Below are positions 16,461-26,622 of a stretch of DNA of 64,000 bases, in pieces. This DNA is from Nocardioides ferulae. GTDB lineage: Bacteria; Actinomycetota; Actinomycetes; Propionibacteriales; Nocardioidaceae. The DNA is taken from assembly GCF_003660455.1 (NCBI RefSeq), contig NZ_QZVR01000008.1, forward strand, positions 1 through 64,000, given 5' to 3'. The position numbers and the translations under genes were made by a program. The first letter of the stretch is position 1. Each line of letters begins with the position of its first letter. Under the pieces are notes generated by a model. The model saw only the letters and a program-made list of their open reading frames with translations. It had not been told where the DNA came from and ran no database searches.

Positions 16461-17926
16461 GCGGTGAACCCGCGGTAGGGGCGCAGCGACTTCAAGATCA
16501 TCCACACGGTCTGGGCCAGGGTGATCACGCCGAGCACGCGCCAGCCCACGGCGAGGATGTCGGACTGCACCTGGATCGGGATGCCGGCCTGGGTCCACAC
16601 CAGCGCGAAGATGCCGAAGAAGACGCCCAGTGCCAGGAACGGGTAGGTCCAGGCCACGCCCTTGCCGCGCTCGGCCTTGGCCTGCGCGGCCCAGTTGTCG
16701 GTCTGCTGGCGGCTGAAGAACTTCAGCCACGCGCGCACGAAGTGGCCCATCCGGGTCAGCATGTAGAGCTCGGCGGGGAAGACCAGCAGCGCGAACAGGT
16801 AGTCGCGCCGGTTGCGGAACTTCATCGTGTGCGCGACCCGGAAGTTCAGCCAGACGGCGGCGGCCGGCGGGATCAGCCACCAGGCCCGGAACACGAACGC
16901 GTCGATCCACAGGGCGCCGAACAGCAGCATGAAGAACAGCAGCCGGGTGACCATGTTGATCACCATCGACATGTGCTCGAACCACCGCAGCCGCAGGTTC
17001 GGGTGGAACGGCTGGCCCTTGGTGTCGCCACGCTGTCCGGGCCACATCAGGTCGATCGCGCCGAAGTTCCACTTGACCTGCTGGGCGTCCAGGGCGCGCA
17101 GCGTGGTCATGCCGCCCACGTGGGCGCGGGCGTGCGCGGAGATCTTGGTCAGGTAGCCGGCGCTCTTGATCTGCAGCGACAGCAGGGAGTCCTCGACCTC
17201 GCTGTCCTTGACCCACGGGGTGCGCTGGTGGCTGTCGCGCAGCACATCGCGCAGCGCCTGGGTGGAGAAGATCGAGAACTGCCCGCCGAGCACCGCCATG
17301 TTGCGGCCCTTGAGCAGGTTCTGCATGTTGAACGCCGAGAACTGGGCGCGCTGGCCGGCGATCAGGAACTTCGCCATCGGCCGGTCCAGGGCGCTGTCGT
17401 CGATGCTGTAGATCGCCGAGATCCCGCCGATCCGGTCGTCGCTGGCGATCTCGTTGACCAGGTGCTCGACGGCGTCGGGCTCGGGCGTGGTGTCGCCGTC
17501 GACGCCGAGCAGGTAGTCCATGGTCTCGACCAGGCCGTAGCCGTAGTTGAGCGCGCCGACCTTCTTGTCGGGGTTCTTGCCGATGTCGTGGACGTAGACG
17601 GTGGTGCTCTGCTCGCCGAGCGGGGTCACCCGCGTGTGCGGTCCGGCGTAGTGGCTGGCGATCTCGACGGAGTCGTCGCTGGTGTTGTTGACGATGACGT
17701 GGATGACGTCGGGGATGCGGGTCTGCATGAGCAGGGAGTCCAGGACTCCCGCGATCGTCTCGCCCTCGTTGTAGGCGGGGATGATGCAGCCGACCGTCGG
17801 CCGGTAGGTGGACTGGTCCACCGACGCCGCGTCGAGGGCCCGGCCCTCGCCGTCGTCGGGTGGTCTCGGGGCGAGCCAAGCCTCGCGCTCGGCGACAGCC
17901 AGGCCGCCGGATGGCAGGTTGGACAC
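16457..17926 (-). CDS. Cellulose-synthase-like family 2 glycosyltransferase
   Basis: A 489-aa processive-type GT2. Catalytic signatures are in order: IIPAYNEGETI (48-58), VDGD (142-145, D-x-D for nucleotide sugar and metal), EDSLLSLQIKSAG (245-257, catalytic base) and QQVKW (282-286) where cellulose and hyaluronan synthases have QxxRW. Four or more TM helices follow (about 310-350, 375-395, 420-445). The protein should add beta-linked sugars from a UDP-sugar and extrude the chain. It lacks a PilZ domain, so no direct c-di-GMP control is visible. The adjacent lipoprotein and nearby GH6 favour a cellulose-like exopolysaccharide. GTG 17926 start. Confidence 0.83.
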   Translation of the reverse strand: MSNLPSGGLAVAEREAWLAPRPPDDGEGRALDAASVDQSTYRPTVGCIIPAYNEGETIAGVLDSLLMQTRIPDVIHVIVNNTSDDSVEIASHYAGPHTRVTPLGEQSTTVYVHDIGKNPDKKVGALNYGYGLVETMDYLLGVDGDTTPEPDAVEHLVNEIASDDRIGGISAIYSIDDSALDRPMAKFLIAGQRAQFSAFNMQNLLKGRNMAVLGGQFSIFSTQALRDVLRDSHQRTPWVKDSEVEDSLLSLQIKSAGYLTKISAHARAHVGGMTTLRALDAQQVKWNFGAIDLMWPGQRGDTKGQPFHPNLRLRWFEHMSMVINMVTRLLFFMLLFGALWIDAFVFRAWWLIPPAAAVWLNFRVAHTMKFRNRRDYLFALLVFPAELYMLTRMGHFVRAWLKFFSRQQTDNWAAQAKAERGKGVAWTYPFLALGVFFGIFALVWTQAGIPIQVQSDILAVGWRVLGVITLAQTVWMILKSLRPYRGFTA

Positions 17927-18064
17927 CGGGCCTCCTCACGTGGCGGCCCCTTCCCCAGGGCCGCTTGCGTGATCCAGTCTCGGGAGTCCGGCTCAAGGAG
18001 CCCGTCGGCGTTCCCCAAAGATTCCCCTTGGATCAGCCAAAGGCGGCCGGGCCGCCGCCGCGGG

Positions 18065-18279
18065 TCAGCGCGGAAGCGCGCTGGCGCGCCACCCCTGCGG
18101 CCCGTGCGGGTGGACCGCCCGCAGCCGCCGGTGGGGAGCCTGCCACTCCGGCCGCGGCCGGGGCTTCGGCGCCGAGCCGCCGCCCATCGCGGAGAACACG
18201 GCCACCAGGGCCGCGACCTCCTCCGGCGTCGCGTCCGCAGACACGACGCGGAGCACGGGACCGGTCGCTTCGGCGCCGC

Positions 18280-18283
<4 letters not shown>
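18065..18283 (-). CDS. accE: Acyl-CoA carboxylase epsilon subunit
   Basis: The 72-aa protein matches the small epsilon subunit that stabilises actinobacterial acyl-CoA carboxylases: [21 protein letters not shown] at the N-terminus and the Pro/Arg/Trp-rich end WRASALPR. It starts at GTG 18283, overlapping the stop of the beta-chain gene by 4 nt. Annotators often miss it; the position and both sequence ends fit the family well. Confidence 0.85.
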
Positions 18284-19887
<1,604 letters not shown>

Positions 19888-19922
19888 TGTGTGGCCTCCT
19901 CGTCGAATCGTGGGCCAATGTA

Positions 19923-20759
19923 GTGCCCGTGACGACCGACGCCGCCCAACGCCCACCCTTCGACAAGACCCGGCTGTCCGAGGCCGCCGCCGACCGGGCC
20001 CCGGCCCTGCCCACGGCGGTGGTGGTGGAGGTGGTCGACCAGGCGGCCTCGACCAATGCGCTCGCCACCCGGCGAGCCCAGGCCGGCGCCGCCGAGGGCC
20101 TGGTCGTGGTCACCGAGCACCAGACCTCCGGCCGGGGACGGCTGGACCGGGTCTGGGAGACGCCGCCCCGCGCCGCCGTCACCTTCTCGCTGGTGCTGCG
20201 GCCGCAGCTGCCCGCCGACCGGTGGCCGTGGCTGCCGCTGCTCACCGGGTACGCCGTGACGCAGGCGCTGCGGGCGGCCGGCTACGCCGCGGGGGTGAAG
20301 TGGCCCAACGACGTGCTGATCGACGACCGCAAGGTGGCCGGGATCCTGGTCGAGCGGATCGAGACCCCCCAGGGCCCGGCCGCGGTGGTCGGCATCGGCC
20401 TGAACGTGACCACGACCGCCGAGGAGCTGCCCGTCGCCACCGCCACCTCGCTGGTCATGGAGGACCCCGACCGGGTGCCCGACCGCACCGACCTGCTGGC
20501 CACGCTGGTCGGTGCCGTCTGGGCGGAGTACGACCGCTGGAGCGGCGGCGGTGACGCCGCCGCCGACCGGCTGCGAGCGGCGTACACCTCGGCCTGCGTG
20601 ACGCTCGGCCGCGACGTCCGGGTGGAGCTGCCCGCCGGCGAGCCGCTGACCGGGCGGGCCACGGGGATCGACGCCACCGGCCGGCTCGAGGTGCGCGTCG
20701 CCGGCGCCACCGTCGCGGTCGGCGCCGGCGACGTGGTCCACGTGCGGCCGGCGGTCTGA
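19923..20759 (+). CDS. birA: Biotin--[acetyl-CoA-carboxylase] ligase
   Basis: The 278-aa product has the ligase core: [19 protein letters not shown] (biotinyl-AMP loop, GRGR), [20 protein letters not shown] and GIGLNV, then a C-terminal SH3-like domain. It makes biotinyl-5'-AMP and transfers biotin to the Lys of the EAMKM motif. There is no N-terminal HTH, so unlike E. coli BirA it should not act as a repressor. The start may be GTG 19923 or GTG 19929. It lies 35 bp from the divergent carboxylase beta gene. Confidence 0.92.
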   Translation: MPVTTDAAQRPPFDKTRLSEAAADRAPALPTAVVVEVVDQAASTNALATRRAQAGAAEGLVVVTEHQTSGRGRLDRVWETPPRAAVTFSLVLRPQLPADRWPWLPLLTGYAVTQALRAAGYAAGVKWPNDVLIDDRKVAGILVERIETPQGPAAVVGIGLNVTTTAEELPVATATSLVMEDPDRVPDRTDLLATLVGAVWAEYDRWSGGGDAAADRLRAAYTSACVTLGRDVRVELPAGEPLTGRATGIDATGRLEVRVAGATVAVGAGDVVHVRPAV

Positions 20760-20892
20760 CGCCGACGCGTCACAGATTCACGGGCTTCTGCGGCGTGTCG
20801 GGGAACGCTTGACCCCTCGACGTCGAGCATCGGGGTGTCGGCTGGCGCGAAGACCCGCGCCCACCGGGCGGCATCGGTGACATGATCGGCGC

Positions 20893-21396
20893 GTGGCCAT
20901 CTCACCGAAGCTGCTGAACGAGGGCGAACGCGTCGTCCTGAGCACCCGCACCCACCCCAAGGCGCTGCTGCTGCCGCTGCTCGCGCTGGTGGTGTGCCTG
21001 GGGGTCGCGGTGTTCGTGCAGGTGGCCCTCGACGTGCGCATCCTGACGATCGCGGTCTGGGCGCTGGCCGGGATCGGCATCCTCTGGTGGACGGTGTGGC
21101 CGACGCTGGAGTGGCTGACCGGCACCTATGCGTTCACGAACCGGCGGCTGATCACCCGCACCGGCGTGCTGACCCGGCGCGGCCACGACATCCCGCTGGC
21201 CCGGATCAGCGACGTGGCGATCGAGCTGCACCTCATCGACCGGATCCTGGGCTGCGGCACGCTGGTGATCAGCGACGCCAGCACCCACGGCCAGGTCGAG
21301 CTGCCCGACATCCCCCGGGTCGAGGAGGCCCAGCGCCGGCTCAACGACCTGCTGCACGCGATCGACGGACCGCTCACCCGGGACGAAGGTGCCTGA
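20893..21396 (+). CDS. PH domain-containing membrane protein
   Basis: The 167-aa product has two TM helices (about 25-47 and 52-72) followed by a bPH2 domain with YAFTNRRLITRTGVLTRRGHDIPL and RISDVAIELHLIDRILGCGTL. It resembles the YdbS-like protein at 4.4-4.9 kb but has a different partner: its stop lies inside the start of an adenylate cyclase gene (8-bp overlap). The GTG start follows CATGAT by 6 nt. Confidence 0.85.
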   Translation: MAISPKLLNEGERVVLSTRTHPKALLLPLLALVVCLGVAVFVQVALDVRILTIAVWALAGIGILWWTVWPTLEWLTGTYAFTNRRLITRTGVLTRRGHDIPLARISDVAIELHLIDRILGCGTLVISDASTHGQVELPDIPRVEEAQRRLNDLLHAIDGPLTRDEGA

Positions 21397-22396
21397 GCCC
21401 GGCCGCCCCGAGCCCGCCCACCGGGAGCCCGACGAGCCGCCCGCCGTCCCGCTCTCCCGGGCGATCCTCGGCGAGGACCCCGCCTTCACCGCCCACGACG
21501 TGGCCGCCGACAGCGGCGTCACGATCGAGCAGGCCCGACGGCTGTGGCGCTCGCTGGGCTTCCCCGAGCCCGGCGGCGAGGCGGCGTTCACCCGCGCCGA
21601 CATCGACGCGGTCTCCACTCTGGTGCGTGCCGTCGACACCGGCCTGTTCGACTTCGACCTGGCGGTCAACGCCACCCGGGCGGTCGGCCAGACGATGTCG
21701 CGACTGGCCGAGTGGGAGGTCGCGGCGATGCTGCACCGGGTCGAGGAGCTCTCGGCCGGTGAGCCGATCGACACCCCCAGCGTGGCCGCCCAGCGCCTGG
21801 TCGAGCAGTTCAGCGGCTCGTTCGAGGCGCTGCTGATCTATGCCTGGCGGCGCCACCTCGCGGCGGCCGTCGCGCGGGTCGAGGCGTCGCGAGCCAACGA
21901 GGAGGACGTGCACACCACGCAGGTGACCGTCGGGTTCGCCGACATCGTCGGCTTCACCGCGCTGTCCAACGAGGTGTCCGAAGACCGCCTCGGTGATCTG
22001 GTCGAGCTGTTCGAGAGCCGCTGCTCCGACGTGGTCGCCGGCCAGCGCGGCCGGGTGATCAAGAGCATCGGCGACTCCGTGCTGTTCGTCAACGACGACC
22101 CGGTCCGCGCCTTCGACACCGCCGAGGGGATCATCAACGTGATCGGCCGCGACCCGCGGATGCCCGACGTCCGGGTGGGCCTGGCCAGCGGCTCGGTGGT
22201 GCTCCGCCTCGGCGACGTGTTCGGTCCGGCGGTCAACCTCGCCTCCCGGCTCACCGCGGTGGCGCGACGCAACCGGGTGATCATCGACGCTGCCACCGCC
22301 GCCCTGCTGCCCGAGGGCTTCGAGACCCGGCCACTCCCGGCACGTCCGGTGCGGGGCTTCGGCCTGGTCGAGCCGGTCGCCGTCCGGCGGCACTGA
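21389..22396 (+). CDS. Class III adenylate cyclase with N-terminal helical domain
   Basis: A 335-aa soluble cyclase. The catalytic domain (about 175-330) has all canonical residues: metal Asp185 (GFADIVGFT) and Asp229 (KSIGDS), adenine-specifying Lys225 and Asp276, and transition-state Asn283 and Arg287 (VNLASRL). ATP is therefore the expected substrate and cAMP the product. The first 170 residues form a helical region with a MerR-like start (TAHDVAADSGVTIEQARRLW), comparable in place to the regulatory domain of pH-sensing mycobacterial Rv1264. It is cotranscribed with the PH-domain protein upstream. Confidence 0.88.
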   Translation: MPEPGRPEPAHREPDEPPAVPLSRAILGEDPAFTAHDVAADSGVTIEQARRLWRSLGFPEPGGEAAFTRADIDAVSTLVRAVDTGLFDFDLAVNATRAVGQTMSRLAEWEVAAMLHRVEELSAGEPIDTPSVAAQRLVEQFSGSFEALLIYAWRRHLAAAVARVEASRANEEDVHTTQVTVGFADIVGFTALSNEVSEDRLGDLVELFESRCSDVVAGQRGRVIKSIGDSVLFVNDDPVRAFDTAEGIINVIGRDPRMPDVRVGLASGSVVLRLGDVFGPAVNLASRLTAVARRNRVIIDAATAALLPEGFETRPLPARPVRGFGLVEPVAVRRH

Positions 22397-22423
22397 CCGG
22401 ACACCGCGAGGCCTCCCCGGCCG

Positions 22424-22446
22424 AAGTGGCACAAAGTGGCCACTGT
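22424..22446 (+). promoter_or_regulatory. Direct repeat AAGTGGC with 10-bp period
   Basis: AAGTGGC occurs at 22424 and 22434, each followed by a CAC/ACA-like triplet. Two direct half-sites one helical turn apart are the usual target of OmpR-type winged-helix proteins, and the next gene encodes one. Confidence 0.45.
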
Positions 22447-22486
22447 CGGATTCGGTCATTTACTCACGCTGGCGCCGTCTGGTTCC

Positions 22487-22492
22487 TACCGT
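22487..22492 (+). promoter_or_regulatory. -10 box TACCGT of the winged-helix gene
   Basis: TACCGT ends 6 nt before ATG 22499, compatible with a leaderless transcript. Confidence 0.4.
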
Positions 22493-22498
22493 TGAGAC

Positions 22499-22852
22499 AT
22501 GTATGAGGTGCAAGACGTGCGCGTGGACCCGGCCTCCCGGCGCGCCTGGCGCGGGACCGAGGAGATCACCTTCTCCCGCAAGGAGTTCGACCTCGTGCTC
22601 GCGCTGATCTCCCGCGCCGGCGAGCTCGTCTCCCGCGAGGAGCTGATGCGCGACGTCTGGAACACCACGTTCTGGACCTCGTCGAAGACCATCGACGTCC
22701 ACCTCGGGTGGGTGCGTCGCAAGCTCGGCGACGACAGCCGCCGACCCCATCTGATCACCACCGTCCGCGGGCGCGGGCTTCGCTTCGAGACCCAGGACCC
22801 CCGGACCCTGCCCCAGACGCCGATAGCCCGGACGTCCTCTCCCACTCCCTGA
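22499..22852 (+). CDS. Stand-alone OmpR/PhoB-type winged-helix protein
   Basis: The 117-aa protein is only the DNA-binding half of an OmpR regulator: FSRKEFDLVLALISRAGELVSREELMRDVW, then TSSKTIDVHLGWVRRKLGDD and LITTVRGRGLRFE. There is no receiver domain upstream, since the preceding sequence is the intergenic region of the cyclase gene. Such one-domain proteins can act as constitutive or ligand-modulated regulators. A direct repeat with a 10-bp period 53-75 bp upstream of the start may be its own binding site. It precedes purK, but a separate purK promoter is visible. Confidence 0.85.
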   Translation: MYEVQDVRVDPASRRAWRGTEEITFSRKEFDLVLALISRAGELVSREELMRDVWNTTFWTSSKTIDVHLGWVRRKLGDDSRRPHLITTVRGRGLRFETQDPRTLPQTPIARTSSPTP

Positions 22853-22959
22853 GCACCGTCCGGCCCCCTCTCGGTCCCGGCGTCCCCCCCGCTGGGCTGA
22901 GAGGTGGTCGGGCGGGTCCGCGCGGTGCCCCGGACGCCCCGCTCAGACGCCCCGCTCAG

Positions 22960-22965
22960 TAGGGT
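22960..22965 (+). promoter_or_regulatory. -10 box TAGGGT of purK, leaderless type
   Basis: TAGGGT ends 7 nt before GTG 22973 and thus supports this start over the GTG-type start at 22904. Confidence 0.5.
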
Positions 22966-22972
22966 GTGCCGC

Positions 22973-24133
22973 GTGTCCGAGCACGCGCCCACCCTGGCCG
23001 TCATCGGCGGCGGCCAGCTCGCCCGGATGATGGCCCAGCCCGCCATCGCTCTCGGCCTCCCCCTGCGGCTGCTCGCCGAGGGGGAGGGGGTCTCCGCGGC
23101 CCAGGTCATCGCCGACCACGAGGTCGGCGACTACCGCGACCTCGCCACGCTGCGCCGGGTCACCGCCGGCTGCGCGGTGGTCACCTTCGACCACGAGCAC
23201 GTGCCGACCGAGCACCTGCACGCGCTCGCCGCGGACGGCCTCGCGGTGCGACCCGGGCCCGAGGCGCTGGTCCACGCCCAGGACAAGGCGGTGATGCGCG
23301 CCCGCCTCGGCGAGCTCGGCGTCCCGTGCCCCCGCAACGCGGTCGTCGGGTCGGTCGCCGACGTCGAGGCGTTCGGGTTCCCCTGTGTGCTGAAGACGAC
23401 CCGCGGCGGCTACGACGGCAAGGGTGTGTGGTTCGTCCGCTCCGCCGACGACTGCGAGGAGCCGTTCCGCGCCGCTGCCGAGGCCGAGGTCCGGCTGCTC
23501 GCCGAGGAGCTGGTCGACTTCCGGCGCGAGCTGTCCGCGCTGGTGGCCCGCTCGCCCAGCGGCCAGGCCGCGGCGTACCCGGTGGTGGCCTCGACCCAGC
23601 GCGACGGCATCTGCCACGAGGTGATCGCGCCCGCGCCCGACCTCGATCCGCAGCTGGCCGCCCAGGCCCAGCAGATCGCGCTCACGGTCGCCGGCCAGCT
23701 CGACGTCACCGGCATCCTCGCGGTGGAGCTCTTCGAGACCCGCGACGGCCGGGTGCTCGTCAACGAGCTGGCGATGCGGCCGCACAACACCGGCCACTGG
23801 ACCCAGGACGGCGCCGTGACCTCGCAGTTCGAGAACCACCTGCGGGCGGTGCTCGACCTGCCGCTCGGCTCGCCCGCGGCGCGGGCGCCGTGGACGGTGA
23901 TGGTGAACATCCTCGGCGGCCCCGACCCCGGCGTGGGCCGGCTCTACGACGGCTACCCCCATGCGTTGGCCCGCGACCCGCACCTGCGGGTGCACCTCTA
24001 CGGCAAGGAGCTGCGGCCCGGCCGCAAGGTCGGCCACGTCAACGCCTACGGTGACGACCTCGAGGACTGTCTCGAGCGGGCCCGGCACGCGGCCGCGTGG
24101 TTCCGCGGCGACCTGGGCAACGAGAGCGAATGA
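22973..24133 (+). CDS. purK: 5-(carboxyamino)imidazole ribonucleotide synthase
   Basis: A 386-aa ATP-grasp enzyme: N-terminal [15 protein letters not shown] (nucleotide fold), [15 protein letters not shown] (ATP-binding loop), and [15 protein letters not shown] with [10 protein letters not shown] (catalytic region). It carboxylates 5-aminoimidazole ribonucleotide at N5 using ATP and bicarbonate in purine synthesis. The product goes to PurE, encoded 23 bp downstream in the same operon. Confidence 0.95.
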   Translation: MSEHAPTLAVIGGGQLARMMAQPAIALGLPLRLLAEGEGVSAAQVIADHEVGDYRDLATLRRVTAGCAVVTFDHEHVPTEHLHALAADGLAVRPGPEALVHAQDKAVMRARLGELGVPCPRNAVVGSVADVEAFGFPCVLKTTRGGYDGKGVWFVRSADDCEEPFRAAAEAEVRLLAEELVDFRRELSALVARSPSGQAAAYPVVASTQRDGICHEVIAPAPDLDPQLAAQAQQIALTVAGQLDVTGILAVELFETRDGRVLVNELAMRPHNTGHWTQDGAVTSQFENHLRAVLDLPLGSPAARAPWTVMVNILGGPDPGVGRLYDGYPHALARDPHLRVHLYGKELRPGRKVGHVNAYGDDLEDCLERARHAAAWFRGDLGNESE

Positions 24134-24156
24134 CACCGGCACCGGAAGGAACGGCG

Positions 24157-24684
24157 ATGAGCGACGAGGCCCCGCGGGTCGGGATCGTGATGGGCTCCGA
24201 CTCCGACTGGCCGGTGATGAAGGCCGCCGGTGAGGCGCTCGAGGAGTTCGACGTCCCCTTCGAGGCCGACGTGGTCTCCGCGCACCGGATGCCCGAGGAG
24301 ATGCTGGCCTACGGCAAGCAGGCAGCCGGCCGCGGACTCACGGTGATCATCGCGGGCGCGGGCGGGGCGGCCCACCTGCCGGGCATGCTCGCCGCGGTCA
24401 CGCCGCTGCCGGTGATCGGCGTCCCGGTGCCGCTCAAGCATCTCGACGGGCTCGATTCGCTGCTCTCGATCGTGCAGATGCCGGCGGGCGTGCCGGTGGC
24501 GACCGTGGCCGTGGGCAACGCCCGCAACGCGGGTCTTCTCGCCGTGCGGATCCTCGCGGCCACCGACCCGGGACTGCAGCAGCGGATGGTCGCCTTCCAA
24601 GACGACCTGCGCGACGCCGCGCACGCGAAGGGCGACGTCGTACGCCGCCAGGCCGCCGGCGGCGAGCAGCGTCTCGGCTTCTGA
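24157..24684 (+). CDS. purE: N5-carboxyaminoimidazole ribonucleotide mutase
   Basis: The 175-aa product is a class I Pur[14 protein letters not shown] (phosphate/nucleotide loop), SAHRMPEE (with the active-site His) and [14 protein letters not shown]. It moves the carboxylate from N5 to C4 of the imidazole. ATG 24157 has GGAAGGA 6 nt upstream; an ATG at 24130 overlapping the purK stop is possible but lacks this site and precedes the homology. It forms an operon with purK. Confidence 0.95.
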   Translation: MSDEAPRVGIVMGSDSDWPVMKAAGEALEEFDVPFEADVVSAHRMPEEMLAYGKQAAGRGLTVIIAGAGGAAHLPGMLAAVTPLPVIGVPVPLKHLDGLDSLLSIVQMPAGVPVATVAVGNARNAGLLAVRILAATDPGLQQRMVAFQDDLRDAAHAKGDVVRRQAAGGEQRLGF

Positions 24685-24697
24685 GCCCCGGGCGGGG

Positions 24698-25381
24698 TCA
24701 GCGGAGCTGGTGCTCGTGGGCGAAGACCACGATCTGCACCCGGTCGCGCAGGCCGAGCTTGCGCAGGATCGCGCCGACGTGGGTCTTCACCGTCGACTCG
24801 CTGGCGAACACCTCGCCGGCGATCTCGGCGTTCGACAGGCCCCGGGCGACCAGCACGAACACCTCGCGCTCCTTGTCGGTGAGCGCGAGGTACGCCGCGG
24901 GGGCCGGCGCGCGGGACTGGAACTGGCCGTCGAGCAGCGTCGAGAGGTCCTGCGGGGCGAGCACGGCGTTGCCGGCGTGCACGGTGCGGATCGCATCGCG
25001 CAGCATCGTCGGGGTGGTGCCCTTGAGCAGGAAGCCGCTGGCGCCGTGCCGGATCGCGGTGGCCGCCCGGTCGTCGAGGTTGAAGGTGGTCAGCACCACC
25101 ACCCGCACCGGACGCTGCCGCCGGGCGGCACGGTCGGGGGAGAAGATCTGACGGGTCGCCTCGACGCCGTCCATCTCCGGCATCCGGATGTCCATCAGCA
25201 CCACGTCGGGCTCGAGCTCGTCGACCTGCCGCACCGCCTCGAACCCGTCGGCCGCGGTGCCGACGACCGTCATGCCCTCCTGGGCGTCGACGATGACCCT
25301 GACCCCCTCGCGGAACAGCTCCTGGTCGTCGACGAGCAGCACCCGGATCGGGTCGAGCGCAGGGTCCGGGGCCGCGGTCAC
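24698..25381 (-). CDS. NarL/LuxR-type response regulator of the van-like operon
   Basis: The 227-aa protein has a receiver domain (VLLVDDQELFREG; phospho-acceptor Asp64 in VVLMDIRMPEMDG; Lys120) and a C-terminal LuxR-type HTH (LTDKEREVFVLVARGLSNAEIAG...STVKTHVGAILRKL). It starts at GTG 25381, overlapping the stop of the kinase gene by 4 nt, so it is the last gene of the six-gene unit. Known VanR proteins are OmpR-type, so control here would be by a different regulator class. Targets are unknown; the unit's own promoter upstream of 30365 is the obvious candidate. Confidence 0.9.
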   Translation of the reverse strand: MTAAPDPALDPIRVLLVDDQELFREGVRVIVDAQEGMTVVGTAADGFEAVRQVDELEPDVVLMDIRMPEMDGVEATRQIFSPDRAARRQRPVRVVVLTTFNLDDRAATAIRHGASGFLLKGTTPTMLRDAIRTVHAGNAVLAPQDLSTLLDGQFQSRAPAPAAYLALTDKEREVFVLVARGLSNAEIAGEVFASESTVKTHVGAILRKLGLRDRVQIVVFAHEHQLR

Positions 25382-26622
25382 CGGGCCACCGTACGCACCG
25401 GCAGCCACGCGGTGGCGGTGAAGGTCGGCGGGTCGTGCCGCCGGCGCACGTCGAGCCGGCCGCCGACCGACTCGAGCCGGCGGCGCATGCCGTCGACACC
25501 CTGGCCGCCGGCGACGGGCTGGGTGCCTGCCACCGCCACCGGCCGGGTCTCCTCGGGGACCGGTTCGACCACGTTCTGCACCTCGATCCGCAGCTCGCCC
25601 TCCCAGTGGCGCTCGACCCGCACCGGCTGGTCGCGGGAGCCGTGCTTGAGCGCGTTGGTGAGCATCTCCTGCAGCACCCGGAACGCCACCACCTCGAGCT
25701 CCGGAGGAAGCGGCTGCGGCGTGCCGTACTCGGTCGAGACGACCTGGTGGCCGCTCGCCCGCACGCCCTCGATCAGGCTGTCCAGGTCGGTGCTCGTCCT
25801 GCCGGGCGCGCCGCGCCCCGACGCGGACGCGAGCACCTGGCGGACGTCGTCGAGCGAGGTCCGTGCGGAGGTGGCGATGTTCTCCATGGTCTGCTTGAGC
25901 TTCGCGCCGTCGGCGTCGGGGAGGTACTGCGCGGACTCGGCCTGCGCGAGGATCACCGCCAGCGAGTGGCCGACCACGTCGTGCACGTCGTGGGCCAGCC
26001 GGGCCTGCTCGTCGCGGAGCCGGGCGATCTCCTCGGCCTGGTCGCGGGCCGCCTCGGCGCTCACCTGGGAGACCCGCGAGCGGCGGGCGCGGTCGGCGTA
26101 CCGGAAGGCCAGACCCCCCAGCCACGGCGCCGCGAGCAGCGCCATGCCCATCAGGGCGGCGGTGAGCCGCCAGTCGTCGCCGGCGCTCCGGGCCGCGGAG
26201 TCGGCGAGCCCGTCCACCCCGGCCACCTGGAGCGCCTCGTAGAAGATGTAGGGAGAGACCCACAAGACGAGCACGGTGGCGCTGACCGGGATCGACAGCG
26301 CACTGAGCCACAGCGTGACCGCGCCTCCCCAGCGCGCGCACCCGAACGCCACCATGGCGAACAGCACCTCGGTGACCAGGGGGTTCGTGCCGGTCGCGAG
26401 GTGCGAGAGGCCCACCAGCCAGGCGATCCCGAGCGCCGCGCTGGGGACCACCCGGGCCAGGCCCACCGAGGCGGCGAGCCCGAACGCCACCAGCACCGGC
26501 CCCTGCGGCGCCTCGTAGTAGGTGAACCGGCCCACCTCCACGAGGGCGAGGCCGAGCACGGTGAGCCCGACGAGCAGGTCGGGGACCCAACCTCGCCAGT
26601 CCGGCGTGGCAGCCCTCGTCAT
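25378..26622 (-). CDS. NarL-type sensor histidine kinase of the van-like operon
   Basis: A 414-aa membrane kinase with about six TM helices in residues 13-175 and little extracytoplasmic sequence, then a short coiled coil, a HisKA_3 dimerisation domain with His214 in AHDVHDVVGHS, and a HATPase domain (NALKHG N-box; GGQGVDGMRRRLESVGG). Such intramembrane-sensing kinases of the LiaS/DesK type respond to membrane or cell-wall perturbation. It is coupled by 4-nt overlaps to the acyltransferase before it and the regulator after it. Confidence 0.9.
   Translation of the reverse strand: MTRAATPDWRGWVPDLLVGLTVLGLALVEVGRFTYYEAPQGPVLVAFGLAASVGLARVVPSAALGIAWLVGLSHLATGTNPLVTEVLFAMVAFGCARWGGAVTLWLSALSIPVSATVLVLWVSPYIFYEALQVAGVDGLADSAARSAGDDWRLTAALMGMALLAAPWLGGLAFRYADRARRSRVSQVSAEAARDQAEEIARLRDEQARLAHDVHDVVGHSLAVILAQAESAQYLPDADGAKLKQTMENIATSARTSLDDVRQVLASASGRGAPGRTSTDLDSLIEGVRASGHQVVSTEYGTPQPLPPELEVVAFRVLQEMLTNALKHGSRDQPVRVERHWEGELRIEVQNVVEPVPEETRPVAVAGTQPVAGGQGVDGMRRRLESVGGRLDVRRRHDPPTFTATAWLPVRTVAR

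Noticed and set aside
24698..26622. Kinase and regulator as classical VanS/VanR
   Set aside because: VanR is OmpR-type and VanS is a HisKA kinase; these are LuxR-type HTH and HisKA_3, so only the position, not the family, fits.
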